A stretch of DNA of 21,840 nt, from assembly GCA_902489185.1 (NCBI GenBank), contig CABTZC010000006.1, forward strand, positions 1 to 21,840, read 5' to 3'. Shown piece by piece: positions 6,404-15,118 of the stretch (positions are counted from its first letter, which is position 1; every line of letters begins with the position of its first letter). The DNA is from an uncultured Brevibacterium sp. (GTDB lineage Bacteria > Actinomycetota > Actinomycetes > Actinomycetales > Brevibacteriaceae). A program made the translations under genes and the position numbers. The notes under the pieces are model-generated. The model saw nothing but the letters and a program-made list of their open reading frames with translations. It searched no databases and was not told the DNA's origin.

Positions 6404-7197
6404 CCATGGACTCATACTTCAAGCGCACCGGCGCGCACCAATACACGGCCACCCAGCTCACCTCGGGTGCGTGGAATGTCGAAGAACAACACATCTCCCC
6501 CACCCTGGGGCTTGCCACCCACATCATCGAAACCGACCTTCACGCCCGGCGTGATGACCCCATGGTGATCGGCAACCTCAAATTCGACATCCTGGGCGTC
6601 GTGCCTATTGGCCCATACGACGTCGACGTCCGCGTAATCCGCCCCGGACGCACAATCGAACTCGTCGAAGCCACCCTGAATCACGGCGAGCGCACCACCG
6701 TGATCGCCCGCGCCTGGCTCATGAAACCAGGCGACTCCTCCTCCGTAGCCGGGACAGCGCTCAGCCAGCTACCACCTCGGGAACATATGGAACCCTACGC
6801 CCCGCACATTGACTGGCAGGGCGACTATCTCAAAACTTACGAAGGTTTCCGCACCCAGCAAGAGCCCGGCCGGGCACAGGTGTGGCAGCGCACCCACGCC
6901 GACCTCGTAGACGAGCCATACAGTGCCCTCGCCCGCTCAGCCGGGATGCTCGACGTCGCCAACGGGCTGTCCGTACGCCAAGACCCAGCCAAGGTCGCAT
7001 TCCCCAACGTGGACCTCGACATCCACTACTTCCGCGTCCCGGACTTCGCCCACCAACCTGGGCAGCCTTCAGATTGGCAAGGCTACGACGTGACCGTGAG
7101 CTTTGGCGACGGCGCGCTGGGCCTCACCCACACGTGGGTCCACGACCAACACGGCGCGTTCGCCGCCGTTACGCAGTGCCTGACCGTCCGGCCGTAG
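6400..7197 (+). CDS. TesB-like acyl-CoA thioesterase family protein (double hotdog)
   Basis: This 265-aa protein has two hotdog-like halves. The first (about 15-130) includes the GPYDVDVRVIRPGRTIELVE strand pair typical of TesB/4HBT_3 proteins. The second (about 150-265) includes DLDIHYFRVP and ends with the strand pair LTHTWVHDQHGAFAAVTQC. This family usually hydrolyses acyl-CoA esters in the cytoplasm, but the substrate cannot be read here. The start ATG (6400) overlaps the lipoprotein stop. A second ATG at 6406 is possible and changes only two residues. No membrane segment is seen. Coupling a cytoplasmic thioesterase to a surface lipoprotein is odd but may only reflect transcription. Confidence 0.82.
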   Translation: MTMDSYFKRTGAHQYTATQLTSGAWNVEEQHISPTLGLATHIIETDLHARRDDPMVIGNLKFDILGVVPIGPYDVDVRVIRPGRTIELVEATLNHGERTTVIARAWLMKPGDSSSVAGTALSQLPPREHMEPYAPHIDWQGDYLKTYEGFRTQQEPGRAQVWQRTHADLVDEPYSALARSAGMLDVANGLSVRQDPAKVAFPNVDLDIHYFRVPDFAHQPGQPSDWQGYDVTVSFGDGALGLTHTWVHDQHGAFAAVTQCLTVRP

Positions 7198-7270
7198 CCC
7201 CCTTACCCAACCACACCCGCAACGGCCTCGGCCGCGGTCCCTCATAACGCCCCTCACCTCCTGCAACAGG

Positions 7271-7278
7271 TAGACTTC
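7271..7278 (+). promoter_or_regulatory. Candidate -10 region of purL (TAGACTTC)
   Basis: The same TAGACTTC string as upstream of purS occurs in the 121-bp gap before purL, about 41 bp before its ATG. No convincing -35 hexamer is present 17-18 bp upstream. It could be a promoter element or part of a shared regulator site. Confidence 0.4.
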
Positions 7279-7318
7279 GCAGTAAGACGTATGGACGTGC
7301 CTTCAGAAAGGGATCCCT

Positions 7319-9631
7319 ATGGCCAACGCTGCCGACAAGCGTGTGAAAGAAACAGTTGAGTACGCCGCTGCACACCCCGAGGTCGAGCAACCATACGCGG
7401 AACTTGGACTGAAAGAAAACGAGTACGAAGAGATCAAGAAGATCCTGGGCCGCCGCCCCACTAGCGCGGAACTGGCCATGTATTCGGTCATGTGGTCGGA
7501 GCACTGCTCGTACAAGTCCTCCAAGGTGCACCTGCGCAAGTTTGGCGAGCAGGTCACTGACGAAATGAAGAAGAACCTACTCGTGGGCATGGGTGAAAAT
7601 GCTGGTGTTGTGGACATCGGTGAAGACTGGGCTGTGACGTTCAAGGTCGAATCGCACAACCACCCGTCCTACGTTGAGCCATACCAGGGTGCCGCCACGG
7701 GTGTGGGCGGTATCGTGCGCGACATCATCTCCATGGGCGCCCGCCCCGTTGCCGTCATGGACCAGTTGCGTTTTGGCCAGATCGACCACCCAGACACGGC
7801 ACGCATGGTTCACGGCGTAGTCAGCGGAATCGGCGGTTACGGCAACTGCTTGGGCCTGCCCAACATTGGTGGCGAAACCATTTTCGACCCGATCTACCAG
7901 GGAAACCCCCTGGTCAACGCGCTGGCCGTGGGTGTCATGAAGCACGAAGACATCCGCCTGGCCAACGCTTCGGGTAAAGGCAACAAAGTTGTGCTGTTTG
8001 GTGCCCGCACGGGTGGCGACGGAATCGGTGGCGCTTCGATCCTAGCGTCTGAGTCCTTTGACGACACCAAACCGTCCAAGCGACCTGCCGTCCAGGTGGG
8101 TGACCCTTTCGCTGAAAAGGTCCTCATCGAGTGCTGCCTGGAACTGTTCCAGGCCCAGGTAGTCGAAGGTATCCAGGACCTTGGCGCGGCCGGTATTTCC
8201 TGTGCCACGTCAGAGCTCGCATCCAACGGTGACGGTGGAATGCACATTGCCCTGGACGACGTTCTGTTGCGCGACCCCACGCTCACCCCTGAAGAAATCC
8301 TCATGAGCGAATCGCAGGAACGCATGATGGCGGTTGTCACGCCTGAAAACCTGCAGCGCTTCGAAGAAATCGCGCAGAAGTGGGAAGTCGAGTATTCGAT
8401 CCTGGGTGAGGTCACGGACACTGGCCGTTTGGTGATCGAATGGCACGGCGACGTGATCGTGGATGTGCCGCCCCGCTCTGTCGCTCACGACGGGCCGGTG
8501 TATGAGCGTCCGTATCACGAGCCTTCATGGACCGCCGAGGTGCGCGCCAACACCGTACGTTCCGCCGGCTTGTCGTACCCAACAGGTGGCTCCGAACTGG
8601 GCAACACGGTCATCGAGATGGCCAAGTCGCCTAACCTGTCCAGCCGCGACTGGATCACCAAGCAGTACGACAAGTACGTGCAAGGGAACACGGCCATGGC
8701 CTTCCCTGACGACGCTGGCGTGATCCGCGTGAACGAAGAAACCGGTTTGGGTATCGCCCTGGCAACGGATGCCAACGGCCGGTACTGCTTCCTTGACCCC
8801 GCCCGAGGTGCCGCCCTGGCGCTCGCGGAAGCTCACCGTAACGTGTCGACGGCAGGCGCCCAGCCTCTAGCCGTGACTGACTGCCTGAACTTTGGGTCAC
8901 CTGAGGACCCTGAAATCATGTGGCAGTTTGTGCAAGCCGTCGATGGGCTTGCAGCCGCGTGTAAAGACCTGGAAATCCCCGTCACCGGCGGTAACGTCAG
9001 CTTGTACAACCAGACTGGCGCGGTAGCGATCCACCCAACGCCCGTTGTGGGTGTTTTGGGTGTGTTCGACGATGTTTCACGACGCACACCGTCTGGGTTC
9101 CGCGAAGCTGGCCAGACCATCTACTTGCTGGGTACTACATATGACGAACTCGACGGTTCCGCGTGGGCCGATGTCATGCACAACCACTTGGGTGGTGTCC
9201 CACCGGAGTACCGCCCGGAGCAAGAGAAGGAACTGGCTCAGATTCTCATCAACGCTTCACGCGACGGCATGATCGACACCGCTCATGACCTGTCTGAAGG
9301 TGGCCTGTCGCAGGCGCTTGTGGAAGCCTGTGTGCGCTTTGGCATGGGGGCTCGCGTGTGGCTTGACGAAGTGTGTGAACGCGACGGAATCGACCTGTTC
9401 ACCGCGCTTTTCTCCGAGTCGACAGCACGCGCGATCGTGGCAGTTCCACGCTCCGAAGAGGTCCGTTTCAAGGACATGTGCACGGCACGCGGTTTCGCAT
9501 TCGCACGTATCGGGATGACCGACGCAGGCCCGTCCGACTCAGCTTCGCTGGAGCTGGTTGACCACTTCTCCTTGCCGCTGGATGAACTGGCCAGCGCGCA
9601 CGGCGGAACATTGCCACGCCTGTTCGACTAG
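7319..9631 (+). CDS. purL: Phosphoribosylformylglycinamidine synthase subunit PurL (small type)
   Basis: This is a 770-aa small PurL, without the glutaminase domain of large PurL; that activity comes from PurQ. It catalyses ATP-dependent FGAR to FGAM conversion. The catalytic-site motif MWSEHCSYKSS is present (His62), followed by ESHNHPSYVEPYQGAATGVG with the nucleotide-binding loop, then GNCLGLPNIGGE, a second half with GNVSLYNQTG, and DTAHDLSEGGLSQAL near the end. AAAGGGA precedes the ATG. Length is normal for the family (about 740-770). It lies 4.2 kb from purSQ, after several unrelated genes, and has its own 5' gap with a candidate promoter. The frame is intact throughout. Confidence 0.97.
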   Translation: MANAADKRVKETVEYAAAHPEVEQPYAELGLKENEYEEIKKILGRRPTSAELAMYSVMWSEHCSYKSSKVHLRKFGEQVTDEMKKNLLVGMGENAGVVDIGEDWAVTFKVESHNHPSYVEPYQGAATGVGGIVRDIISMGARPVAVMDQLRFGQIDHPDTARMVHGVVSGIGGYGNCLGLPNIGGETIFDPIYQGNPLVNALAVGVMKHEDIRLANASGKGNKVVLFGARTGGDGIGGASILASESFDDTKPSKRPAVQVGDPFAEKVLIECCLELFQAQVVEGIQDLGAAGISCATSELASNGDGGMHIALDDVLLRDPTLTPEEILMSESQERMMAVVTPENLQRFEEIAQKWEVEYSILGEVTDTGRLVIEWHGDVIVDVPPRSVAHDGPVYERPYHEPSWTAEVRANTVRSAGLSYPTGGSELGNTVIEMAKSPNLSSRDWITKQYDKYVQGNTAMAFPDDAGVIRVNEETGLGIALATDANGRYCFLDPARGAALALAEAHRNVSTAGAQPLAVTDCLNFGSPEDPEIMWQFVQAVDGLAAACKDLEIPVTGGNVSLYNQTGAVAIHPTPVVGVLGVFDDVSRRTPSGFREAGQTIYLLGTTYDELDGSAWADVMHNHLGGVPPEYRPEQEKELAQILINASRDGMIDTAHDLSEGGLSQALVEACVRFGMGARVWLDEVCERDGIDLFTALFSESTARAIVAVPRSEEVRFKDMCTARGFAFARIGMTDAGPSDSASLELVDHFSLPLDELASAHGGTLPRLFD

Positions 9632-9654
9632 AAGAAAGTTAGCACGCCCTGCGG

Positions 9655-10305
9655 CTACCACCCGATCCTGTCGGACGTGGAGAATCCTGACCCACCGTCT
9701 GTGTTGGGCGCTCCAGCTGTCATGTAGCGCCCAACCAGAACAACACCGGTAAAGACCACGATTTTTACCAAGGCCGGTACTACGACGCTCGCAGCTAAAG
9801 CGCCTGATGACGCTTGAAGAGCAGCCGCTGCGCCGCTTACTCCGAAGCTCACCACTGCAGACAACACGGTGTTGACGATCGTTGCAACAAGCGCCACGGC
9901 GAACATCCACGGCGCGTGTGATGCTGCAACTATCCACGCGCTGAGCAGAAGAAAGAACCTCGCTGCTGAAAGAACGTGTGAAAACGCCACCACGAGCATG
10001 ATGTTGCCACTCGTTGAAGCGGTGTTGAGCAGAAGGACTGTTATCGGCCAACTCGCCACCGACACAACGAATAGCACGGCCGCAACTGCTTGTCGCGCGG
10101 GCTTGCCCCATGCCAGCAGTATCAGCGCCGCCACGCCCAAGACGAGTGACACCAGGATGCTCGCAATTCCAGCGGGATGGAGCCCCTCACCAACGTCTTG
10201 GTGCGGCACGACACCAAATGCCGCAAGCACGCCGGACGCCGTCTCAACGATGAAGCTTGCGACAAAAAGGACGTACGGAACTACGAAACGTACAGGCGCG
10301 CGCAT
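9655..10305 (-). CDS. Multi-pass membrane protein, unknown function
   Basis: This 216-aa, very hydrophobic protein has about six predicted membrane helices, for example around residues 7-30, 45-66, 72-95, 103-150 (two), 155-172 and 185-200. It is rich in Ala, Val and Ser. A polar Gly/Ser/Asp C-terminus (residues about 200-216) follows the last helix. No transporter signature is recognisable. Its ATG shares one base with the stop of the upstream ptrB-like gene (TAATG), and GAGGTA lies just ahead, so it is translated from the same mRNA. Convergent purL ends 23 bp away with no clear terminator. Confidence 0.75.
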   Translation of the reverse strand: MRAPVRFVVPYVLFVASFIVETASGVLAAFGVVPHQDVGEGLHPAGIASILVSLVLGVAALILLAWGKPARQAVAAVLFVVSVASWPITVLLLNTASTSGNIMLVVAFSHVLSAARFFLLLSAWIVAASHAPWMFAVALVATIVNTVLSAVVSFGVSGAAAALQASSGALAASVVVPALVKIVVFTGVVLVGRYMTAGAPNTDGGSGFSTSDRIGW

Positions 10306-12521
10306 TACCTCACGTCTTCAGCGCCCGCGAGCCCCAACGTGTCCAGGACCCACGCATACTCAAACGCCCGGTCTTTCCACGTGCTGTACCGGCCAGAGGC
10401 TCCACCGTGGCCTGCCACCATTTCGGTCTTCATAATGACGTCCGCCCCAACCTCACGCAGGCGCGCCACCCACTTGGCTGGTTCTACATAAAGCACGCGC
10501 GTGTCGTTCAGGCTGGTGATGGCCAGGATCTTGGGGTACGGGTGCTCCCCCACGTTTTCGTATGGAGCGTACGACTTCATGTACGCGTACACCTCGGGGT
10601 CGTGCAACGGGTCGCCCCACTCTTCCCACTCGATCACCGTCAACGGCAGTTCCGGCATCAGAATTGACGTGAGCGGGTCAACGAACGGCACCAGCGCACA
10701 GATCCCGGCGTACTGGTCCGGAGCTTCATTCGCAATGACACCCATGAGCAGCCCTCCGGCCGAGCCACCCAGCGCCACGGTTGTTTCCGGCGCGCTCACA
10801 CCTGTTGCGTGCAAATGTTTGGTTGCCGCGATGAAGTCGCTAAACGTGTTTTTCTTAGCAAGCATCTTGCCGTTGTCGTACCAGTGGCGGCCCATTTCGC
10901 CGCCACCGCGCACGTGCGCAACAGCCCACACCACGCCGCGTTCCATCACGCTGAGGCGGCTGACAAAGAAGTTGGGGTCGGCAGATATTTCGTAGCTTCC
11001 GTAACCGTAGATCACCATGGGGGCCGAGGCCGTCCCCACCCCGTCCGTCCCCGGGGCCCACCCTGTGGGCACCTTCAGCGCATTCCACGCGAGAGACACC
11101 GGGATCTTTTCACCGTCTTCGGCCGTCGCCCACACGAGTGCCTGGCGGTACTGACTGAAGTCGATTCCACCCAGAACTTCCTGCTGTTTCAGAACGGTTT
11201 TCTCACCTGTCCGGGTGTCCAGCTGGAAAAGGGTGGGTGGAGTGATGAACGATTCGTAGCTCAAGCGCAAGGTCGGCTGCGCGAATTCGGGATTGGCCCC
11301 GGTTTCCATGGTGCCAATGGGTTCGTCCGCTTTGACTTCTTTCAGCGGACCTACGCCAGGGATGGGGCCCTGCCCGGTATCTGCCGCAGCCTCTGCCACC
11401 TCGGCGAGTTCCATGACCCCCACCCGTGCGAACCCGCCGGACCTGTACGTCACCGCCAAGAAGTCTTCGAACGCCTCCACGTGTTCGACCCGCATGCCGT
11501 CCGTGGGCGGGATGAGGGGTTCCGAGGCGGCAAGCACCGTCTGCGTGTCAGATGCGTTCAGGTCCACCGGCACCACGATGGCTTCCGAGTCCGAGGTGTT
11601 GCGGTCGTGCACAATGACGAACCGGTCCTTGCCTGCGATCACCGCGTGGTCGACCGTGTAGGACACGCCGTCTTCGCGGTCCCACACGGGGCGTGGCTGG
11701 GCCTGCAGGTTGGACACGGGGATCATCCACGCACTGGATGTGAGTTTCGAACCGGCCACGATTAGCAGGTATTCGTGCGACCGGGTGAAACCTGCGCCTA
11801 CGAAGAAGCGTTCGTCGGGTTCGTGGAAGATCTTCTGTGGCTCAGTCTCAGCACCAATCTCGTAGCGCCACACGGTGTCGGGCCGCCACGCTTCGTCGAC
11901 CGTGGTGTAGAAGATGTAGTTTCCGGTGGGGTCGATGAACGCGCCCGCGAACGTGTTCTCAATCGTGTCGTCGAGGTCTTCACCGGTGTGTACGTCGCGG
12001 ACCTTTACGGTGTAGCGTTCATCTCCGCTGTAGTCGGCAGACCACACCAAAAGTTTGCCCGCTTCGTCCAGGCTGAATGAGCCCAGGGAGAAGAATTCGT
12101 GGCCGTCAGCCTCAGCGTTGAGGTCCAAAATGACTTCTTCGTTTTCGCCCGGTTCGTCATCAACCCGAGGTGGCACCCACGCGTCCGGGTGGTCCAGTGG
12201 CAGGGCGGGTACCCGGCTCATGACTGGGTAGTCTTTGCCTTCAAATGTGCGGGTGAGCATCCAGAAGTTGCCCCGGCGCACCGGCACCGACATGTCGGAT
12301 TCCTTGGTGCGCGTTTTGATTTCGTTAAAGATGTCGTCGCGCAGGCCGTCCAGGTGCGCTGTCCGTGCTTGGGTGTACGCGTTTTCGGCCTCGATGTGGG
12401 CAATGACGTCTGGGTTGTCTTTGTCGCGCATCCATTCGTATGAGTCAACGAATGTGTCGCCGTGGTGGGTGCGTTCAGAGGGGACTTTTTTCGCTACGGG
12501 CGGTGTCATTTCTGAGGTCAT
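10305..12521 (-). CDS. ptrB: Oligopeptidase B, S9A family serine peptidase
   Basis: This is a 738-aa prolyl-oligopeptidase-family enzyme. An N-terminal propeller domain spans roughly 70-440 (with DEAWRPDTVWRYEIG and repeated strand units). A C-terminal alpha/beta hydrolase domain spans roughly 490-738. The catalytic triad is visible: Ser587 in GGSAGG, Asp673 in SLNDTRV and His705 in AGHGGASGRY. The AHVRGGGEMGRHWY and PFVDPLTSI segments are typical of oligopeptidase B, which cuts short peptides after Arg/Lys in the cytoplasm. There is no signal peptide. The ATG at 12521 is used; the ATG at 12509 has no ribosome site ahead. It is slightly longer than the E. coli enzyme (about 686 aa). A membrane protein is coupled at its 3' end. 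Confidence 0.92.
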   Translation of the reverse strand: MTSEMTPPVAKKVPSERTHHGDTFVDSYEWMRDKDNPDVIAHIEAENAYTQARTAHLDGLRDDIFNEIKTRTKESDMSVPVRRGNFWMLTRTFEGKDYPVMSRVPALPLDHPDAWVPPRVDDEPGENEEVILDLNAEADGHEFFSLGSFSLDEAGKLLVWSADYSGDERYTVKVRDVHTGEDLDDTIENTFAGAFIDPTGNYIFYTTVDEAWRPDTVWRYEIGAETEPQKIFHEPDERFFVGAGFTRSHEYLLIVAGSKLTSSAWMIPVSNLQAQPRPVWDREDGVSYTVDHAVIAGKDRFVIVHDRNTSDSEAIVVPVDLNASDTQTVLAASEPLIPPTDGMRVEHVEAFEDFLAVTYRSGGFARVGVMELAEVAEAAADTGQGPIPGVGPLKEVKADEPIGTMETGANPEFAQPTLRLSYESFITPPTLFQLDTRTGEKTVLKQQEVLGGIDFSQYRQALVWATAEDGEKIPVSLAWNALKVPTGWAPGTDGVGTASAPMVIYGYGSYEISADPNFFVSRLSVMERGVVWAVAHVRGGGEMGRHWYDNGKMLAKKNTFSDFIAATKHLHATGVSAPETTVALGGSAGGLLMGVIANEAPDQYAGICALVPFVDPLTSILMPELPLTVIEWEEWGDPLHDPEVYAYMKSYAPYENVGEHPYPKILAITSLNDTRVLYVEPAKWVARLREVGADVIMKTEMVAGHGGASGRYSTWKDRAFEYAWVLDTLGLAGAEDVR

Positions 12522-12584
12522 GGCACCACACTACCTGTGGCACCGTCTCTGTGAAGTGAAACACGGTCTTAACGGTGCCCGCGT

Positions 12585-13214
12585 TTAGCGATGACCGGGT
12601 TTGAGCGCGACCCACAGACCCTCAACCGTGGTACACACGGTGTTGTCCCACACGAGTTCGCCGCGCACATAGATTTTGCGGCCGTCCACTTTTTCGATCC
12701 ACCCGCGCATGGTGAGGTCCACGTCGACAGGTGTTGGTGCACGGAATTCGGTTTTGATGTATGCGGTCCGGCAATAGGGCTGGTCACTGGCCATAATCAT
12801 GTAGCCCAGACCTTCGTCGAATGCGAGGGCTTGCGCACCTCCATGGACCACCCGGTTCGCCCCCAGGTAGAAGGCGCCAAACCTCAGGTGAACACTAAAA
12901 ACACCGTCGTCATCCTTGTGCGGTTGGGTGAACTTGGGCAACAGCGCCTGGCCACGCTGTTTGTCCGACCGGCTCACACGCCACAAGCGGTGCAGTTCGT
13001 CAGTCTCGTATTGTTCTACACTCTGGTTGATGGCGCGCAGGTGTTCGGTGATTTGGCGAATCTCATCCACGGGCGGAGTCGCACGCGCAATGAGGTCTTG
13101 CGCGCGCACCAACTCATGGATCATGTCTGACCACGCTGCCACTTGTTCAGGATCGCGTTTGACCTTTTTCAGCGCTTCAAGTGCTTCAAACGCGTCCATT
13201 TCAGACAGTGCCAT
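12585..13214 (-). CDS. PaaI-like hotdog thioesterase
   Basis: This 209-aa protein has an N-terminal helical, charged region (about 1-85) followed by a single hotdog domain (about 100-209). The hotdog signature RVVHGGAQALAFDEGLGYM (121-139) carries the His-Gly-Gly and the acidic residues on the long helix. It then runs AYIKTEFRAPTPVDVDL and RKIYVRGELVW, typical of the PaaI/4HBT group that hydrolyses acyl-CoA. I chose the ATG at 13214 because AAGGGAA (13219-13225 on the minus strand) sits just ahead. An upstream start at 13256 would add 14 residues without support. It lies downstream of purA, 87 bp away, in the same direction. The substrate is unknown. Confidence 0.85.
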   Translation of the reverse strand: MALSEMDAFEALEALKKVKRDPEQVAAWSDMIHELVRAQDLIARATPPVDEIRQITEHLRAINQSVEQYETDELHRLWRVSRSDKQRGQALLPKFTQPHKDDDGVFSVHLRFGAFYLGANRVVHGGAQALAFDEGLGYMIMASDQPYCRTAYIKTEFRAPTPVDVDLTMRGWIEKVDGRKIYVRGELVWDNTVCTTVEGLWVALKPGHR

Positions 13215-13245
13215 CGTGTTCCCTTCACAGTCACGCCAGTGTGGA

Positions 13246-13289
13246 GCCACCGGCAAACACCCTCATGTGGGGTGAGTCACACCGGTGGC
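13246..13289. repeat. Nested inverted repeat between purA and the thioesterase gene
   Basis: Outer arms GCCACCGG (13246-13253) and CCGGTGGC (13282-13289) enclose an inner stem CACCC (13258-13262) and GGGTG (13270-13274). There is no T run beyond it on the minus strand, so it is probably not a full rho-independent terminator. It could stabilise the purA 3' end or act as a weak attenuator. Confidence 0.5.
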
Positions 13290-13301
13290 AGTACAGCGAT
13301 C

Positions 13302-14588
13302 CTAGTCGAGAAGTTCGTGTCGAACGATCGATTGTTCGCGATCCGGACCCACACCAATGACGCTCATGCGGCAACCGGACATCTTTTCCAGGGCGAGCAC
13401 GTAGTTCTGCGCATTTTCTGGCAGATCCTCAAACTTACGCACACCCGAAATGTCTTCTTTCCATCCCGGGAAGGTTTCAAAAATGGGCTTCGCATGGTGG
13501 AAGTCGGACTGGTTGTCAGGCATTTCGTCAAAGCGTTCGCCGTCCACGTCGTAGGCCACGCACACTGGGATTTCGTCCAGCCCGTCGAGCACGTCCAGTT
13601 TGGTGAGTACGTAGTCGGTGAATCCGTTGACGCGTGCTGAGTAACGGGCAATGACGGCGTCGTACCACCCACACCGCCGAGGTCGTCCCGTGTTGACGCC
13701 GAACTCGCCTCCCGTTTTTTGGAGGTAGATTCCCATGTCGTCAAAAAGTTCCGTGGGGAACGGCCCGGCACCCACGCGGGTGGTGTATGCCTTCACAATT
13801 CCGATCACGCGAGAGATGCGGGTGGGTCCTACGCCAGCACCCACGACGGCGCCTCCGGCGCTGGGGTTGGATGATGTGACGAACGGGTAGGTTCCGTGGT
13901 CGACGTCGAGCATGGTGGCTTGGCCACCTTCCATGACGACGACTTTGCCTTCGTCAAGTGCTTCGTTGAGCAATAGCGACGTGTCACATACATAGGGGCG
14001 CAGGCGTTCTGCGTATTCCAGGAAGTATTCGACGGTTTCTTCTACTTCGACTGCTCGGCGGTTGTACACCTTGACCAGCAGTTCGTTTTTCTGGTCCAGT
14101 GCCCCTTCGATCTTTTGGCGCAAAATCGATTCGTCGAAAATGTCTTGGACGCGAATGCCTAAGCGCGCCACTTTGTCTGAATACGTGGGGCCGATTCCGC
14201 GCCCGGTGGTACCAATCGCGCGCTTGCCCAAGAAACGTTCGGTGACCCGGTCAAGCACCTGGTGGTAGGGCGCTACCAGGTGGGCGTTGGACGAAATTTT
14301 CAGCTTCGACGTGTCTGCTCCACGGCTTTCGAGCATGTCGATTTCTTGGAAGAGTGCTTCCAAGTTCACGACCACACCGTTACCAATCACGGGCACCACA
14401 TTGGGCGAGAGGATACCGGCGGGCAGGAGCTTGAGTTCGTACTTTTCGCCCCCGACAACCACCGTGTGGCCCGCGTTGTTTCCTCCGTTTGGTTTCACCA
14501 CGTAGTCAACGCGGGTTCCCAGAATATCTGTGGTCTTTCCTTTACCTTCGTCGCCCCATTGAGCGCCTACGACCACGAGTGCTGGCAT
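13302..14588 (-). CDS. purA: Adenylosuccinate synthetase
   Basis: This 428-aa enzyme couples IMP to aspartate with GTP, giving adenylosuccinate, the first committed step to AMP. Visible signatures are QWGDEGKGK at residues about 9-17 (the GTP/IMP loop), NGGNNAGHTVVVG (about 34-46), IGTTGRGIGPTYSDK and the GRPRRCGWYDAV segment. Length is typical (about 430). GGAGGAA precedes the ATG. It is cytoplasmic. It lies downstream of DUF3151 (59 bp gap) in the same direction. Confidence 0.97.
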   Translation of the reverse strand: MPALVVVGAQWGDEGKGKTTDILGTRVDYVVKPNGGNNAGHTVVVGGEKYELKLLPAGILSPNVVPVIGNGVVVNLEALFQEIDMLESRGADTSKLKISSNAHLVAPYHQVLDRVTERFLGKRAIGTTGRGIGPTYSDKVARLGIRVQDIFDESILRQKIEGALDQKNELLVKVYNRRAVEVEETVEYFLEYAERLRPYVCDTSLLLNEALDEGKVVVMEGGQATMLDVDHGTYPFVTSSNPSAGGAVVGAGVGPTRISRVIGIVKAYTTRVGAGPFPTELFDDMGIYLQKTGGEFGVNTGRPRRCGWYDAVIARYSARVNGFTDYVLTKLDVLDGLDEIPVCVAYDVDGERFDEMPDNQSDFHHAKPIFETFPGWKEDISGVRKFEDLPENAQNYVLALEKMSGCRMSVIGVGPDREQSIVRHELLD

Positions 14589-14647
14589 GAGTGTTCCTCC
14601 ACACGAGAAAATACGTCCGGGTTAAGTGTATCGGCCCGGGTGAAAAC

Positions 14648-15109
14648 CTAGTTTCCGGCCTCGATCTGGGACAGGGCTTCAGGGTCTGATTCGCGCAGGA
14701 ACTTCTCTACACGCTGTGCTTCTTCAGCCTCGCCGATCCCAGCGGCTGCACGGCCCAGCGCATAGAGCGAGCGCAAGAATCCGCGGTTGGTTTCGTGGCT
14801 CCACGGGATGGGGCCTGCACCCCTCCACCCGGCTGCCCGGAGGGCGTCGAGTCCGCGGTGGTAGCCCACGCGAGCATACGCATACGAGTCCACCAGACGA
14901 CCTTCGTCAAACGCTTCATTGGCGAGGAGCGCCCACGCAAGGCAGCTCGCGGGGTGGTCTTTAGCAATGTCTAAGGGTTCATGCCCGGCTTCGACCAGCC
15001 TCGCCACCTCCACGTCTGGGTGATCTTCTGGCAGGAAGGTGGGCTGTGGGCCCAGTTGTTGTGCGTCTAGGTTGCCAATGCGTACAGGTTTTCCGATGGG
15101 CTGGTTCAT
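14648..15109 (-). CDS. DUF3151 family protein
   Basis: This 153-aa soluble protein matches the actinobacterial DUF3151 family: a PTFLPEDHPDVEVARLVEAG opening, then SCLAWALLANEAFDEG and YAYARVGYHRGLDALR helices. The AAGWRGAGPIPWSHETNRGF core is the most characteristic part. It is helix-rich and TPR-like in pattern, and its molecular function is not known to me. GAGGAGG overlaps the stop codon of the upstream gene (9-bp gap), so it is probably co-translated with the GDPD-like gene. Confidence 0.9.
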   Translation of the reverse strand: MNQPIGKPVRIGNLDAQQLGPQPTFLPEDHPDVEVARLVEAGHEPLDIAKDHPASCLAWALLANEAFDEGRLVDSYAYARVGYHRGLDALRAAGWRGAGPIPWSHETNRGFLRSLYALGRAAAGIGEAEEAQRVEKFLRESDPEALSQIEAGN

Positions 15110-15118
15110 TGTGCCTCC

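Noticed and set aside
10809..11765. 318-aa plus-strand frame inside the oligopeptidase B gene
   Set aside because: It is antisense to a gene with a full catalytic triad, is His/Arg/Gly-rich and has no known motif.
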